Shown piece after piece: positions 45,837-53,863 of a stretch of DNA of 64,000 nt; position 1 is the stretch's first letter, and every line of letters begins with the position of its first letter. The notes under the pieces are model-generated. The model ran no database searches. It had not been told where the DNA came from and saw only the letters and a list, made by a program, of their open reading frames with translations. The DNA is from Roseiarcus sp963787135 (GTDB taxonomy: Bacteria; Pseudomonadota; Alphaproteobacteria; Rhizobiales; Beijerinckiaceae): assembly GCA_963787135.1 (NCBI GenBank), contig CAWBBW010000037.1, forward strand, positions 54,486-118,485. The letters are read 5' to 3'. Position numbers and translations under genes: made by a program.

Positions 45837-47627
45837 GTGCAAGCGACCGACTTTTCGCATCCCGATTACTTCCACAAAGTGGTTGACTGTCAGTGGGCCT
45901 GCCCGGCGCATACGCCGGTCCCCGAATACATTCGCCGCATCGCGGATGGCGACCATGACGGCGCCTATCTCATCAACTGGGAATCGAACGTCTTTCCAGG
46001 AATTCTGGGACGAACCTGCGACCGGCCGTGCGAGCCCGCTTGCCGGCGTGGCCGCCTGCAGGAGGAGCCGGTCGCCATCTGCCGCCTCAAACGCGTCGCC
46101 GCCGACAGGAAAAGCGACATCAGGGATCGCCTGCCGAAACCCCCCACCCAACGCAACGGCAAGCGCGTCGGCTGCGTCGGCGCGGGGCCGGCCTCGCTGA
46201 CTGTCGCCCGCGATCTCGCGGCAATCGGCTACGAAGTGGTCATCTTCGATTCCGACTCGCGCGCCGGCGGCATGATGCGCAGTCAAATTCCGAAGTTTCG
46301 CTTGCCCGATGAAGTGATCGACGAGGAGGTTGGCTACGCGCTGTCGACCGGGGGAATGTTCGTCGCCTCGCAGCGCATCGAGAGCCTCAAGGCCATGATG
46401 GCCGAAGGGTTCGACGCGATATTCATTGGCTGCGGCGCCCCTCGCGGCCGTGACCTCGACGCGCCAGGGCGGCGCGAAGCTGCCCGGAACATTCATATCG
46501 GCATCGACTGGCTTGCGAGCGTGTCGTTCGGCCATACCACTTCGATCGGAAACAGGGTCGTCGTGCTCGGCGGCGGCAACACGGCGATGGACTGCTGCCG
46601 GACCTCGCTCCGACTCGGCGGCCGGGAGGTCAAGGTCGTCGTAAGGTCCGGGTTTGCCGAGATGAAGGCCTCGGCCTGGGAAAAGGAAGACGCGATGCAC
46701 GAAGGCGTCGCGATCCTTAATTATCTCGTGCCCAAAGCCTTTACGCACGAGCGCGGCCGCCTGACCGGCGTGGCGTTCGAGAAGGTGACGGCCGAGAAAG
46801 ACGATCGTGGCCGGCGCGTTCTTGCGCCGACCGGCGAGCCCGACGTTCACATCGAATGCGACGACGTCCTGGTCGCCGTCGGACAGGAGAACGCCTTTCC
46901 CTGGATCGAGACCGACGCTGGGCTCGCTTTTGGCAAAGACGGCCTGCCGGCGATCGATCCGGTCACGTTCCAGTCGAGCCTGCCCTCCGTGTTCTTTGGC
47001 GGCGATGCGGCTCTCGGCCCCAAGAACATCATCACCGCAGTCGCGCATGGCCACGAGGCGGCTATTTCCATCGACGCTTACTGCCGTCGCGAGGACCCCC
47101 AAGTGCGCCCGGCGCCGATGACCAATCTCGTCAGCACAAAGATGGGCCTCCACGAGTGGTCCTACGATAACGCCATCACCCTCGACCGCCGGTTCGCGGT
47201 GCCCCAGGTCGAGAGCGCCAAAGCGTTGAAGAGCGTAAAGACCGAAGTCGAACTCGGGTTCACCGACCGACAGGCCTTGGCGGAGGCGCGCCGCTGTCTC
47301 AACTGCGACATCGAGACAGTCTTTTCCGCACCCGCCTGCATCGAGTGCGACGCCTGCGTCGACATTTGCCCGATGGATTGCATTTCGTTCGTGCCAAATG
47401 CGCCCGAGGAGGAGTTGCGCCGCTCGCTCAGCGCACCGGCGCTTAATCTTACGCAGGCGATCTATGTGTCCGAGCCTGTCAAGACAGGGCGGATCATGGC
47501 CAAGGACGAAGACCTCTGCCTGCACTGCGGGCTTTGCGCCGAACGCTGTCCCACAGGGGCGTGGGACATGCGGAAGTTCACTATCGAATTGGCCCAGGCG
47601 GGGCACGCATGCCGATCCACGCTGTAA
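45837..47627 (+). CDS. GltD-like NAD(P)/FAD oxidoreductase with ferredoxin domains, partner of 2-oxoacid oxidoreductase
   Basis: A 596-residue iron-sulfur flavoprotein. The N-terminal GltD-type cluster cysteines are DCQWACPAH and CDRPCEPACRRG. FAD and NAD(P) Rossmann loops are GCVGAGPASLTVARDL and VVVLGGGNTAMDCCRT, with VFFGGDAALGPKNIITAVAHG closing the FAD site. The C-terminus has two [4Fe-4S] ferredoxin motifs, CIECDACVDICPMDC and CLHCGLCAERCPTGA. GTG 45837 follows GGCAAGGAGA. Its 3' end overlaps the next gene by 19 bp. It would carry electrons from the oxoacid oxidoreductase to NAD(P)+ (or the reverse). Confidence 0.88.
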   Translation: MQATDFSHPDYFHKVVDCQWACPAHTPVPEYIRRIADGDHDGAYLINWESNVFPGILGRTCDRPCEPACRRGRLQEEPVAICRLKRVAADRKSDIRDRLPKPPTQRNGKRVGCVGAGPASLTVARDLAAIGYEVVIFDSDSRAGGMMRSQIPKFRLPDEVIDEEVGYALSTGGMFVASQRIESLKAMMAEGFDAIFIGCGAPRGRDLDAPGRREAARNIHIGIDWLASVSFGHTTSIGNRVVVLGGGNTAMDCCRTSLRLGGREVKVVVRSGFAEMKASAWEKEDAMHEGVAILNYLVPKAFTHERGRLTGVAFEKVTAEKDDRGRRVLAPTGEPDVHIECDDVLVAVGQENAFPWIETDAGLAFGKDGLPAIDPVTFQSSLPSVFFGGDAALGPKNIITAVAHGHEAAISIDAYCRREDPQVRPAPMTNLVSTKMGLHEWSYDNAITLDRRFAVPQVESAKALKSVKTEVELGFTDRQALAEARRCLNCDIETVFSAPACIECDACVDICPMDCISFVPNAPEEELRRSLSAPALNLTQAIYVSEPVKTGRIMAKDEDLCLHCGLCAERCPTGAWDMRKFTIELAQAGHACRSTL

Positions 47628-49444
47628 ACGACTTCGTCATCCGCTTCGCCAACGTCAACGGCTCCGGCTCTGCGAGCGCCAACCTCCTCTTTGCGCGTTC
47701 GATCATGCGAATGGGCGTGCCGATCGCCCCGCGCAACATCTTTCCGTCGAACATTCAGGGCCTGCCGACCTGGTACGAGGTGCGGGTCAGCGAACAGGGT
47801 CGCCTCGGCGCACGTGGCGGCGCAGACATTCTTGTGGCGATGAATCCGCAGACCTTCATTCAGGACATCGCCGCGATTGAGCCGGGGGGCTACCTTTTTT
47901 ACAACTCGACGCGGCCCATGCCGCCCTCGGCGCTCCGCGACGATCTCACGGTTATTGGCATGCCACTCACCGAAATTTGCGCCGCCGAGTATGACGATCC
48001 CAGGCAGCGCCAGCTCTACAAGAACATCGTCTATGTCGGCGCGCTGGCCGCGCTCCTCGACATTGATGTCGCGGTCATGGAGAAGCTCGCCGCCGAGACC
48101 TTCAAAGGCAAGGAGCGCCTGCTCGAAGCCAACCGGCGGGCGCTGAATATCGGCTTCGACCAAGCCAAAGCCCGCTTCAACTGTCCGCTCGGCATTCGCG
48201 TGCGCCGTAGCGACGCCGTCGGCGAGCGCATTCTGGTCGAAGGCAATTTCGCCGCCGGACTCGGCGCCGTCTATGGCGGCGCGACGGTCTGCGCCTGGTA
48301 TCCGATAACCCCCTCGACCTCGCTCGCCGAGGCGTTCGAGCGCAATTGCGCCCGTTTCCGGATCGATCCCGCGACGGGCAAGAAAAATTTTGCCTTCGTG
48401 CAAGCCGAAGACGAGATCGCCGCGATCGGGATTGCCGTCGGCGCGGGTTGGAACGGCGCGCGCGCCTTCACCACGACCTCCGGCCCCGGCATTTCGCTGA
48501 TGCAGGAATTCTTCGGCCTCGCTTATTTCGCCGAGATTCCGGTGGTTGTGTTCGACGTCCAGCGCGGCGGCCCCTCGACTGGGATGCCGACACGCACCCA
48601 ACAGTCGGATCTTCTCTTGTGCGCCTTCGCCTCGCATGGCGACACCAAGCATGTTCTGCTCCTGCCGGACGGTCCGGGCGAGGCCTTCGAGTTTACCGTG
48701 AGCGCCTTCGACTTAGCCGAGCGGCTGCAGACGCCGATCTTCGTCATGCTCGATCTCGACATCGGCATGAATTCGCATCTGACTCAGCCGTTCCGATGGG
48801 ATGATTCCCGGCTCTACGATCGCGGCAAGGTCCTCTCGCATGACGAACTCGAGCAGGCCGCGAGCTTCGGGCGCTACGACGACGTGGACGGCGACGGGAT
48901 TCCCTACCGGACGCTTCCCGGCGAGCATCCCACTCGCGGCGCCTATTTCACCCGCGGCACCAGCCGCGACCGCTTCGCGCGCTACACCGAGGATGAGGCG
49001 CCGTACGTCGACAACATGGAGCGGCTCCTTCGCAAGTTCGAGACCGCGCGCAGCCTGCTTCCCCGCCCCGTTCTGAGGAAAGCCGCGCGGCCGACGAGGG
49101 TCGGCGTGATCTACTACGGTTCAACCTCTGCCGCGCTGCACGAGGCTGTGGATCTCATGGCCGGACAGGGATTCGATGTCGACGCGCTCAGAGTGCGCGC
49201 CTTCCCGCTGAGCCCGGATATCGTCGACTTCGTTAACGCCCATGAACAGGTTTTCGTTGTCGAGCAAAACCGCGACGCACAGATGCGTACGCTGATCATC
49301 AGCGACCTCGGCGTCGACCCGGCGCGGCTGACGTCAATTCTCCATTTTGGCGGGACGCCGATCACCGCCCGCTTCATCGTCAAGGAAATCTCGGGCCGGC
49401 TGCCCAAGCCGGTCGCCAGGAAGACAGTCGAGGCCGTATCGTGA
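47609..49444 (+). CDS. korA: 2-oxoacid:acceptor oxidoreductase, fused gamma-alpha subunit (KorA-like)
   Basis: A 611-residue fusion of the gamma (residues about 1-190, FANVNGSGSASANLLFARS) and alpha domains (GATVCAWYPITPSTSLAEAF, then TTTSGPGISLMQEFFGLAY and QRGGPSTGMPTRTQQSDL) of the pyruvate/2-oxoglutarate ferredoxin oxidoreductase family. It forms the substrate and CoA side of the enzyme. ATG 47609 (MPIHAVNDF) is the family-like start within the end of the previous gene. The stop overlaps the korB GTG (GTGA). The substrate is not certain; 2-oxoglutarate or another 2-oxoacid is likely. Confidence 0.88.
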   Translation: MPIHAVNDFVIRFANVNGSGSASANLLFARSIMRMGVPIAPRNIFPSNIQGLPTWYEVRVSEQGRLGARGGADILVAMNPQTFIQDIAAIEPGGYLFYNSTRPMPPSALRDDLTVIGMPLTEICAAEYDDPRQRQLYKNIVYVGALAALLDIDVAVMEKLAAETFKGKERLLEANRRALNIGFDQAKARFNCPLGIRVRRSDAVGERILVEGNFAAGLGAVYGGATVCAWYPITPSTSLAEAFERNCARFRIDPATGKKNFAFVQAEDEIAAIGIAVGAGWNGARAFTTTSGPGISLMQEFFGLAYFAEIPVVVFDVQRGGPSTGMPTRTQQSDLLLCAFASHGDTKHVLLLPDGPGEAFEFTVSAFDLAERLQTPIFVMLDLDIGMNSHLTQPFRWDDSRLYDRGKVLSHDELEQAASFGRYDDVDGDGIPYRTLPGEHPTRGAYFTRGTSRDRFARYTEDEAPYVDNMERLLRKFETARSLLPRPVLRKAARPTRVGVIYYGSTSAALHEAVDLMAGQGFDVDALRVRAFPLSPDIVDFVNAHEQVFVVEQNRDAQMRTLIISDLGVDPARLTSILHFGGTPITARFIVKEISGRLPKPVARKTVEAVS

Positions 49445-50496
49445 GCTATCTCGCCAAGCCGAAGTTCCAGCATCCCTCGCTCGAGGTCAACGCGCTCGGC
49501 TTCACCCATCGCGACTACGAGGGCTCGATGTCGACGCTCTGCGCCGGCTGCGGCCACGATTCGATCAGCGCGGCGATCGTGCGGGCCTGTTTCGAACTTT
49601 CGCTGCCGCCGCACCGGATCGCCAAGCTCAGCGGCATCGGCTGCTCGTCGAAGACGCCAACCTACATGCTCGGCCAGAGCCACGGCTTCAATTCGGTGCA
49701 CGGGCGCATGCCCTCCGTGCTCACCGGCGCCAATCTCGCCAACCGTGACCTCATCTATCTCGGCGTCTCGGGCGATGGCGACACCGCCTCGATCGGCCTC
49801 GGTCAGTTCGCCCACGCCATGCGGCGCGGCGTCAACATGGTCTATATCGTCGAGAACAATGGTGTGTACGGCCTGACAAAGGGCCAGTTCTCCGCAACTG
49901 CCGACCGCGGCTCGAAGAGCAAGAAGGGGGTGGACGCGACCGACGAGCCGATCGACCTCGTCGCGCTTGCGATTCAGCTCGGCGCCTCGTTCGTCGCCCG
50001 CAGCTTCTCCGGCGACAAGGCGCAACTCGTGCCGCTGATCAAAGGCGCCTTCGAGCATCAGGGGGCGGCCTTCATCGACGTCATTTCGCCCTGCGTCACG
50101 TTCAACAATCATGCCGGCTCGACCAAGAGCTTCGACTACGTTCGCGAGCACAACATCGCCGTCAACGCGCTCGACGTGATCACCGGCCGCAACACGATCG
50201 AGGTCGACTATGCCGAGGGCGACCGGCAGGACGTCGTGATGCACGACGGCTCGACCATTCGCCTGCACAAGCTTGAGGCCGATCTCGACATATCCGATCG
50301 TTCGACCGCTTTCGCGACCCTCGAACGCCATCGCGCCGCCCGCGAGATCGCCACTGGTCTCATCTACCTCAATGAAAACGCCAGAGAACTGCACGAGGGC
50401 CTCGACACGTCGCTGCGTCCGCTTAACGAACTCGGGGCCGAAGCCCTGTGCCCGGGATCGAAGGCGCTCCAGGCGATCAACGCGTCACTGAGGTAG
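49441..50496 (+). CDS. korB: 2-oxoacid:acceptor oxidoreductase, TPP-binding beta subunit (KorB-like)
   Basis: A 351-residue thiamine-diphosphate subunit. The TPP/Mg motif is GVSGDGDTASIGLGQFAHA with VYIVENNGVYGLTKGQ; cluster-binding cysteines are in LCAGCGHDS, GIGCSSKTP and ISPCVTFNNH. It starts at GTG 49441, translationally coupled to korA, and completes a three-gene operon. This CoA- and ferredoxin-type enzyme replaces or supplements a 2-oxoacid dehydrogenase complex. Confidence 0.9.
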   Translation: MSYLAKPKFQHPSLEVNALGFTHRDYEGSMSTLCAGCGHDSISAAIVRACFELSLPPHRIAKLSGIGCSSKTPTYMLGQSHGFNSVHGRMPSVLTGANLANRDLIYLGVSGDGDTASIGLGQFAHAMRRGVNMVYIVENNGVYGLTKGQFSATADRGSKSKKGVDATDEPIDLVALAIQLGASFVARSFSGDKAQLVPLIKGAFEHQGAAFIDVISPCVTFNNHAGSTKSFDYVREHNIAVNALDVITGRNTIEVDYAEGDRQDVVMHDGSTIRLHKLEADLDISDRSTAFATLERHRAAREIATGLIYLNENARELHEGLDTSLRPLNELGAEALCPGSKALQAINASLR

Positions 50497-50565
50497 CCGG
50501 ACGCTGGGGTTCCCCCCGGGGCATCTCGCTCACGCGAGAGGCGCGGTGAAGATAAGTCGAAGACC

Positions 50566-50829
50566 TCAACAACCCTTGCAGATGCTGTTGTCGATGCGGT
50601 CATCCCGCTGCTCGATGGAGCGGTCGAGCGGCGTCTCGCCCGACGACTGGGGAAGGCCGGGCCGCGGAACAGTCTCGCCGGTCGACGTCAGATAGTCCTT
50701 GTCGAGAAGATGCCCCGGCGCAGGCTTCATAAGTTCCGGGGCGACGTACCCGCCGTCGTTTTGGGCGCCGGTCGCAACGCCCGACGTGAGCGTGGCAAAG
50801 ATGACGACAGTGAGCGCCAATTTTAACAT
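50566..50829 (-). CDS. Small secreted hypothetical protein
   Basis: An 87-residue protein with a signal peptide (KLALTVVIFATLTSGVATG, cleaved near AQN). The mature part is polar and acidic, with GGYVAPELMKPAPGHLLDKD and a C-terminal SICKGC. The paired terminal cysteines could form a disulfide or bind metal. I do not recognise the family. It lies alone on the minus strand, convergent with korB. Confidence 0.6.
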   Translation of the reverse strand: MLKLALTVVIFATLTSGVATGAQNDGGYVAPELMKPAPGHLLDKDYLTSTGETVPRPGLPQSSGETPLDRSIEQRDDRIDNSICKGC

Positions 50830-50916
50830 CGTATCCTCCTGCGTCCTCTTGCCTCCGGCGCCATCCTCGCGATCCTGCCGACGTTAGCAGACGAGCTTGA
50901 CTATCTTTGGGCCGAG

Positions 50917-51491
50917 TTAGCGGTGCCCACCGCCACCGTGTCCGCCGAACGAAAAGGCTCCGCCGCCGTGAAATCCGCCACCGCTGCCCAAACCCATGGA
51001 AAGCTGAGGCGCCGCCGCCAAGTCCTGGAGACCGGGAGCGCCGCCGACAAAGCCACGGAACGCTGTCGCGCCGCTGCCCGCGAAACCTGTCGATGCTGGC
51101 GCGACGCCGCCAAAGCCATGGAAAACTGATGCGCCTCCGCCAAAACGAGGGAGACTAGGAGCCCCGCCGGCAAAGCCATGGAAAACGGGAACGCCGCTGC
51201 CCACGACGCCTGGCCGCGCTGGAGCGACGCCGCCTGCGAGGACAGGGGACGCGGGCGCGCCGCCGGCGAACGCATGGGTCTCAGGGCCACGATGCCAAAC
51301 GCGGTTCCGCGGGAACCATGGAGCCGAATCCGGTGGCCGCCGCCCCAGCCGTTCCAGCCATAAGGGCCGCCCCAGCCCAGGCCGTCATTTCGCTGACCTA
51401 TACGCTTGTATAAATTGGAGCTGTCGACCACGCGGAGCTCGAAGGCGCTGATCATCGCCGCGGTTGGACGCCATCCTAAAGGGGGCCGCAT
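50917..51491 (-). pseudogene. Glycine-rich secreted-type protein, broken by a frameshift
   Basis: The downstream frame, ending at 50917, reads DSAPWFPRNRVWHRG, repeats of VFHGFAGGAP and FGGGASVFHGFGG, and finishes SFGGHGGGGHR. The natural upstream part (DSSNLYKRIGQRNDGLGWGG, then PYGWNGWGGG) is in another frame; the break is near 51345 in a G-rich run. The N-terminus has no convincing signal peptide as read. Each piece looks like one low-complexity glycine/phenylalanine-rich protein, probably exported, function unknown. Sequencing error is a likely cause. Confidence 0.45.
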
Positions 51492-51556
51492 TCAGCGGCG
51501 CATCTCGAAAGAGGCGGCGCTCAGCGGAGCTTATGGCACACGCGAATCCACGGCGA

Positions 51557-52198
51557 CTATCGCAGCAACTTGAACGCGTGTGGCGACCAGTCGCCCTTGC
51601 CGACGCCGGGGATGCACCAGAGCATGCAGAGCGGCTCGATCGCGCGCGCCGCCTCGACCGCGCCCATGTCTTCTGTATCCCAGCCGAACTGGTCGAGGAT
51701 CTGCGCCGCGACTTTCTTGGCGTTGGCGTCATTGCCGCAGATGAACATGGTCGGCCGTCCGGCGGCGAAATGCGGATTGACCATCTGCCCGTTCCCGACC
51801 GAATTGAACGCCTTGACGAAGCGCGCCTCCGGATAGGCCTTCTGCAGGCGCTCCATCAAGGAGTCGGTAAGCGTGGTGAAGTACGACAGCACCCCATGGA
51901 CCGGCGGCCCGCCGCCGATCGGATTGCAGGCATCGATCACGGTCTTGCCCCGCAGCGCCTTGGGGCCGACGAGCGTCAGCGCCTCGAGCGCCACCTGGCC
52001 CGCGACCGCGAGCACGACGACCTCGCCGAAAGCCGCGGCTTCCGCGAAAGTCTTCACCTTGGCGCCGGGATGCTTCGCCGACCATTCCTTAAGCTTCGCC
52101 GGCTCACGCGTGCCGATCTCGACCTCGTGGCCGTGTTTGAGAAATCCCGCGGCAAGTGTCTGCCCTACGACCCCCGAACCGATGACGCCAACTTTCAC
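51557..52198 (-). CDS. NADPH-dependent F420 reductase-like NAD(P)-binding protein
   Basis: A 213-residue Rossmann-fold protein of the F420-dependent NADP oxidoreductase-like family. The dinucleotide loop KVGVIGSGVVGQTLAAGF opens the protein; VIDACNPIGGG and FVKAFNSVGNGQMVNP are family segments, and the C-terminus is DWSPHAFKLLR. GTG 52198 has the very strong site AAGGAGGAT just upstream, which rules out the longer frame. Many bacteria without F420 have such homologues, so the electron donor is unknown. Confidence 0.82.
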   Translation of the reverse strand: MKVGVIGSGVVGQTLAAGFLKHGHEVEIGTREPAKLKEWSAKHPGAKVKTFAEAAAFGEVVVLAVAGQVALEALTLVGPKALRGKTVIDACNPIGGGPPVHGVLSYFTTLTDSLMERLQKAYPEARFVKAFNSVGNGQMVNPHFAAGRPTMFICGNDANAKKVAAQILDQFGWDTEDMGAVEAARAIEPLCMLWCIPGVGKGDWSPHAFKLLR

Positions 52199-52384
52199 GA
52201 TATCCTCCTTCGGTAAGTGCAGGGCTGACGTGGGACCGAGAAGCGGTCCGCACAAGGGCGGCGGCTGCCAGCTGTCTCGGACCCCTCGGATTGCACGACC
52301 TCCCCCGTCGACTTCGCGGCAGGCCTGCATTGACGCGCGCTATCGCGGACGAATAGATCGTCGGCGCATCGGGGTGCAGATCTT

Positions 52385-53242
52385 ATGACCGCTGACGAAC
52401 TTGTGGCGCTGTTGGACCTCGAACCGTCAGGCGAAGATCGCTTCGTTGGCCATTCGCCGCACAACGGCTGGAAACGCGTCTTTGGCGGTCAGGCGCTGGC
52501 GCAGGCGCTCGTGGCGGCGGAGCGCACGGTCACCGGCCGCGACCCCCACTCATTGCATGCATATTTTCTGCTGGCCGGCGATCCGCGCGAGCCGATCGTG
52601 TTCGAGGTCGAGCGCCTGAGGGACGGCCGCAGTTTCACCACTCGACGGATCGTCGCGCGGCAACGGGGCGAGGCGATCTTTGTCATGACCGCCTCCTTTC
52701 ACGCCGCGGAGCCCGGGTTCGACCATTTCGCTCCGATGCCCAAGGCGCCCCCGCCGGAGGACTGCCCCGATCCGCGGGAGGCGATCGAACGGCTCGAAGG
52801 ACCCTCTCGCTTCCGCATGAAGGGCCTGCTGGAAACGATCTGGCCGATCGACTTCCGCCCGACCGACCTCAGTCGTTATGCGCCGGGCGCCCGGGTCGAG
52901 CCTCGTCAGACCCAGTGGACCCGGATCGGCGAACGCTTGCCGGACGACCCCGCCCTGCACCGCGCGGCAATTCTCTATCTGTCCGACATGTGGATGCTCG
53001 AGACCGCGCTCGGCGCGCATGGGCGCACGATTTACGACAGCCGGGTCCAGATCGCGAGTCTGGATCACGCGTTCTGGTTCCATCGGCCGGCACGCGCCGA
53101 CGAGTGGCTTCTCTATGACCAGGACAGCCCGAACGCCAGCGGCTCGACCGGTCTCGTTCGCGGCGTTCTCTATTCGCGAGATGGCGTTCTCATCGCCAGC
53201 GTCGTCCAGGAGGGGCTTCTGCGGCAGCGTCGTGACGCTTAG
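52385..53242 (+). CDS. tesB: Acyl-CoA thioesterase II
   Basis: A 285-residue double-hotdog thioesterase that hydrolyses acyl-CoA to free acid and CoA. FGGQALAQALVAAERTV and SLHAYFLLAGDP mark the first hotdog. The catalytic Asp-Thr-Gln set is in IASLDHAFWFHRP, SGSTGLVRG and SVVQEGLLR of the second. The length equals that of E. coli TesB. ATG 52385 (MTADELVALLDLEP) is the normal start. It is a single gene. Confidence 0.93.
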   Translation: MTADELVALLDLEPSGEDRFVGHSPHNGWKRVFGGQALAQALVAAERTVTGRDPHSLHAYFLLAGDPREPIVFEVERLRDGRSFTTRRIVARQRGEAIFVMTASFHAAEPGFDHFAPMPKAPPPEDCPDPREAIERLEGPSRFRMKGLLETIWPIDFRPTDLSRYAPGARVEPRQTQWTRIGERLPDDPALHRAAILYLSDMWMLETALGAHGRTIYDSRVQIASLDHAFWFHRPARADEWLLYDQDSPNASGSTGLVRGVLYSRDGVLIASVVQEGLLRQRRDA

Positions 53243-53258
53243 GCGATAGGATCAAGAA

Positions 53259-53327
53259 TTAGGCGCCTATTTGTTGATCAGCCGCTGTCCGAGCGTCGAT
53301 ATGCGCCAATTCCGCTCGGGCGCCTAA
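53259..53327. promoter_or_regulatory. Inverted repeat TTAGGCGCC / GGCGCCTAA between tesB and glnK
   Basis: TTAGGCGCC at 53259-53267 and GGCGCCTAA at 53319-53327 are perfect inverted copies 51 bp apart. They lie upstream of the probable glnK promoter and may be regulator sites, or the stem of a long hairpin after tesB. Confidence 0.35.
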
Positions 53328-53373
53328 GGGAAAACAACCGACTTATCCGCTCTGCGCCCCGATTCAGGGCGCG

Positions 53374-53388
53374 TGGCACGGGCCTTGT
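53374..53388 (+). promoter_or_regulatory. Probable sigma-54 promoter of glnK-amtB
   Basis: TGGCACG (53374-53380), four bases, then TTGT (53385-53388) matches the -24/-12 consensus TGGCACG-N4-TTGC in all but one base. It lies 98 bp before the glnK start, where NtrC-activated, nitrogen-limitation promoters are usual. Confidence 0.65.
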
Positions 53389-53485
53389 AAGGCGAAGGCA
53401 GGCGGGGCGTGTTCGCGCTCCGACTTCACCGCACGAGGCGGCGTGGTCTTACCAAACCCGCGGCGCGTCAAAAGGGGCGAGGCCA

Positions 53486-53824
53486 ATGAAAATTGTGATG
53501 GCGATCATAAAGCCGTTCAAGCTGGAGGAGGTGCGCGACGCGCTGACCGCCATCGGCGTGCACGGCCTCACAGTCACGGAAGTCAAGGGATACGGTCGGC
53601 AAAAGGGCCACACGGAAATCTATCGCGGCGCGGAATATGCGGTCAGTTTCCTGCCCAAGCTCAAAATCGAAGTCGCGGTCAATTCCGACGTTGCGGACAA
53701 GGTCGTCGAGGCGATCGTTGCGGCCGCGCGCACCGGCCAAATCGGCGACGGCAAGATCTTCGTCTACGACCTCGACTCTGCGGTGCGTATCCGCACGGGC
53801 GAAAAGGACAAAGACGCGCTCTGA
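53486..53824 (+). CDS. glnK: Nitrogen regulatory protein P-II (GlnK)
   Basis: A 112-residue PII signal protein that senses 2-oxoglutarate, ATP/ADP and uridylylation state, and gates AmtB. The T-loop GYGRQKGHTEIYRGAEY includes the uridylylation tyrosine; IGDGKIFVYDL is the C-loop region. It lies 39 bp upstream of amtB, which favours GlnK over GlnB. ATG 53486 (MKIVMAIIKPFKLEEV) is the usual start behind GGGGCGAGG. Confidence 0.95.
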   Translation: MKIVMAIIKPFKLEEVRDALTAIGVHGLTVTEVKGYGRQKGHTEIYRGAEYAVSFLPKLKIEVAVNSDVADKVVEAIVAAARTGQIGDGKIFVYDLDSAVRIRTGEKDKDAL

Positions 53825-53863
53825 TTACGAGCCCTTCCCTTTCCAGATCGGAGTTCCGGAACA

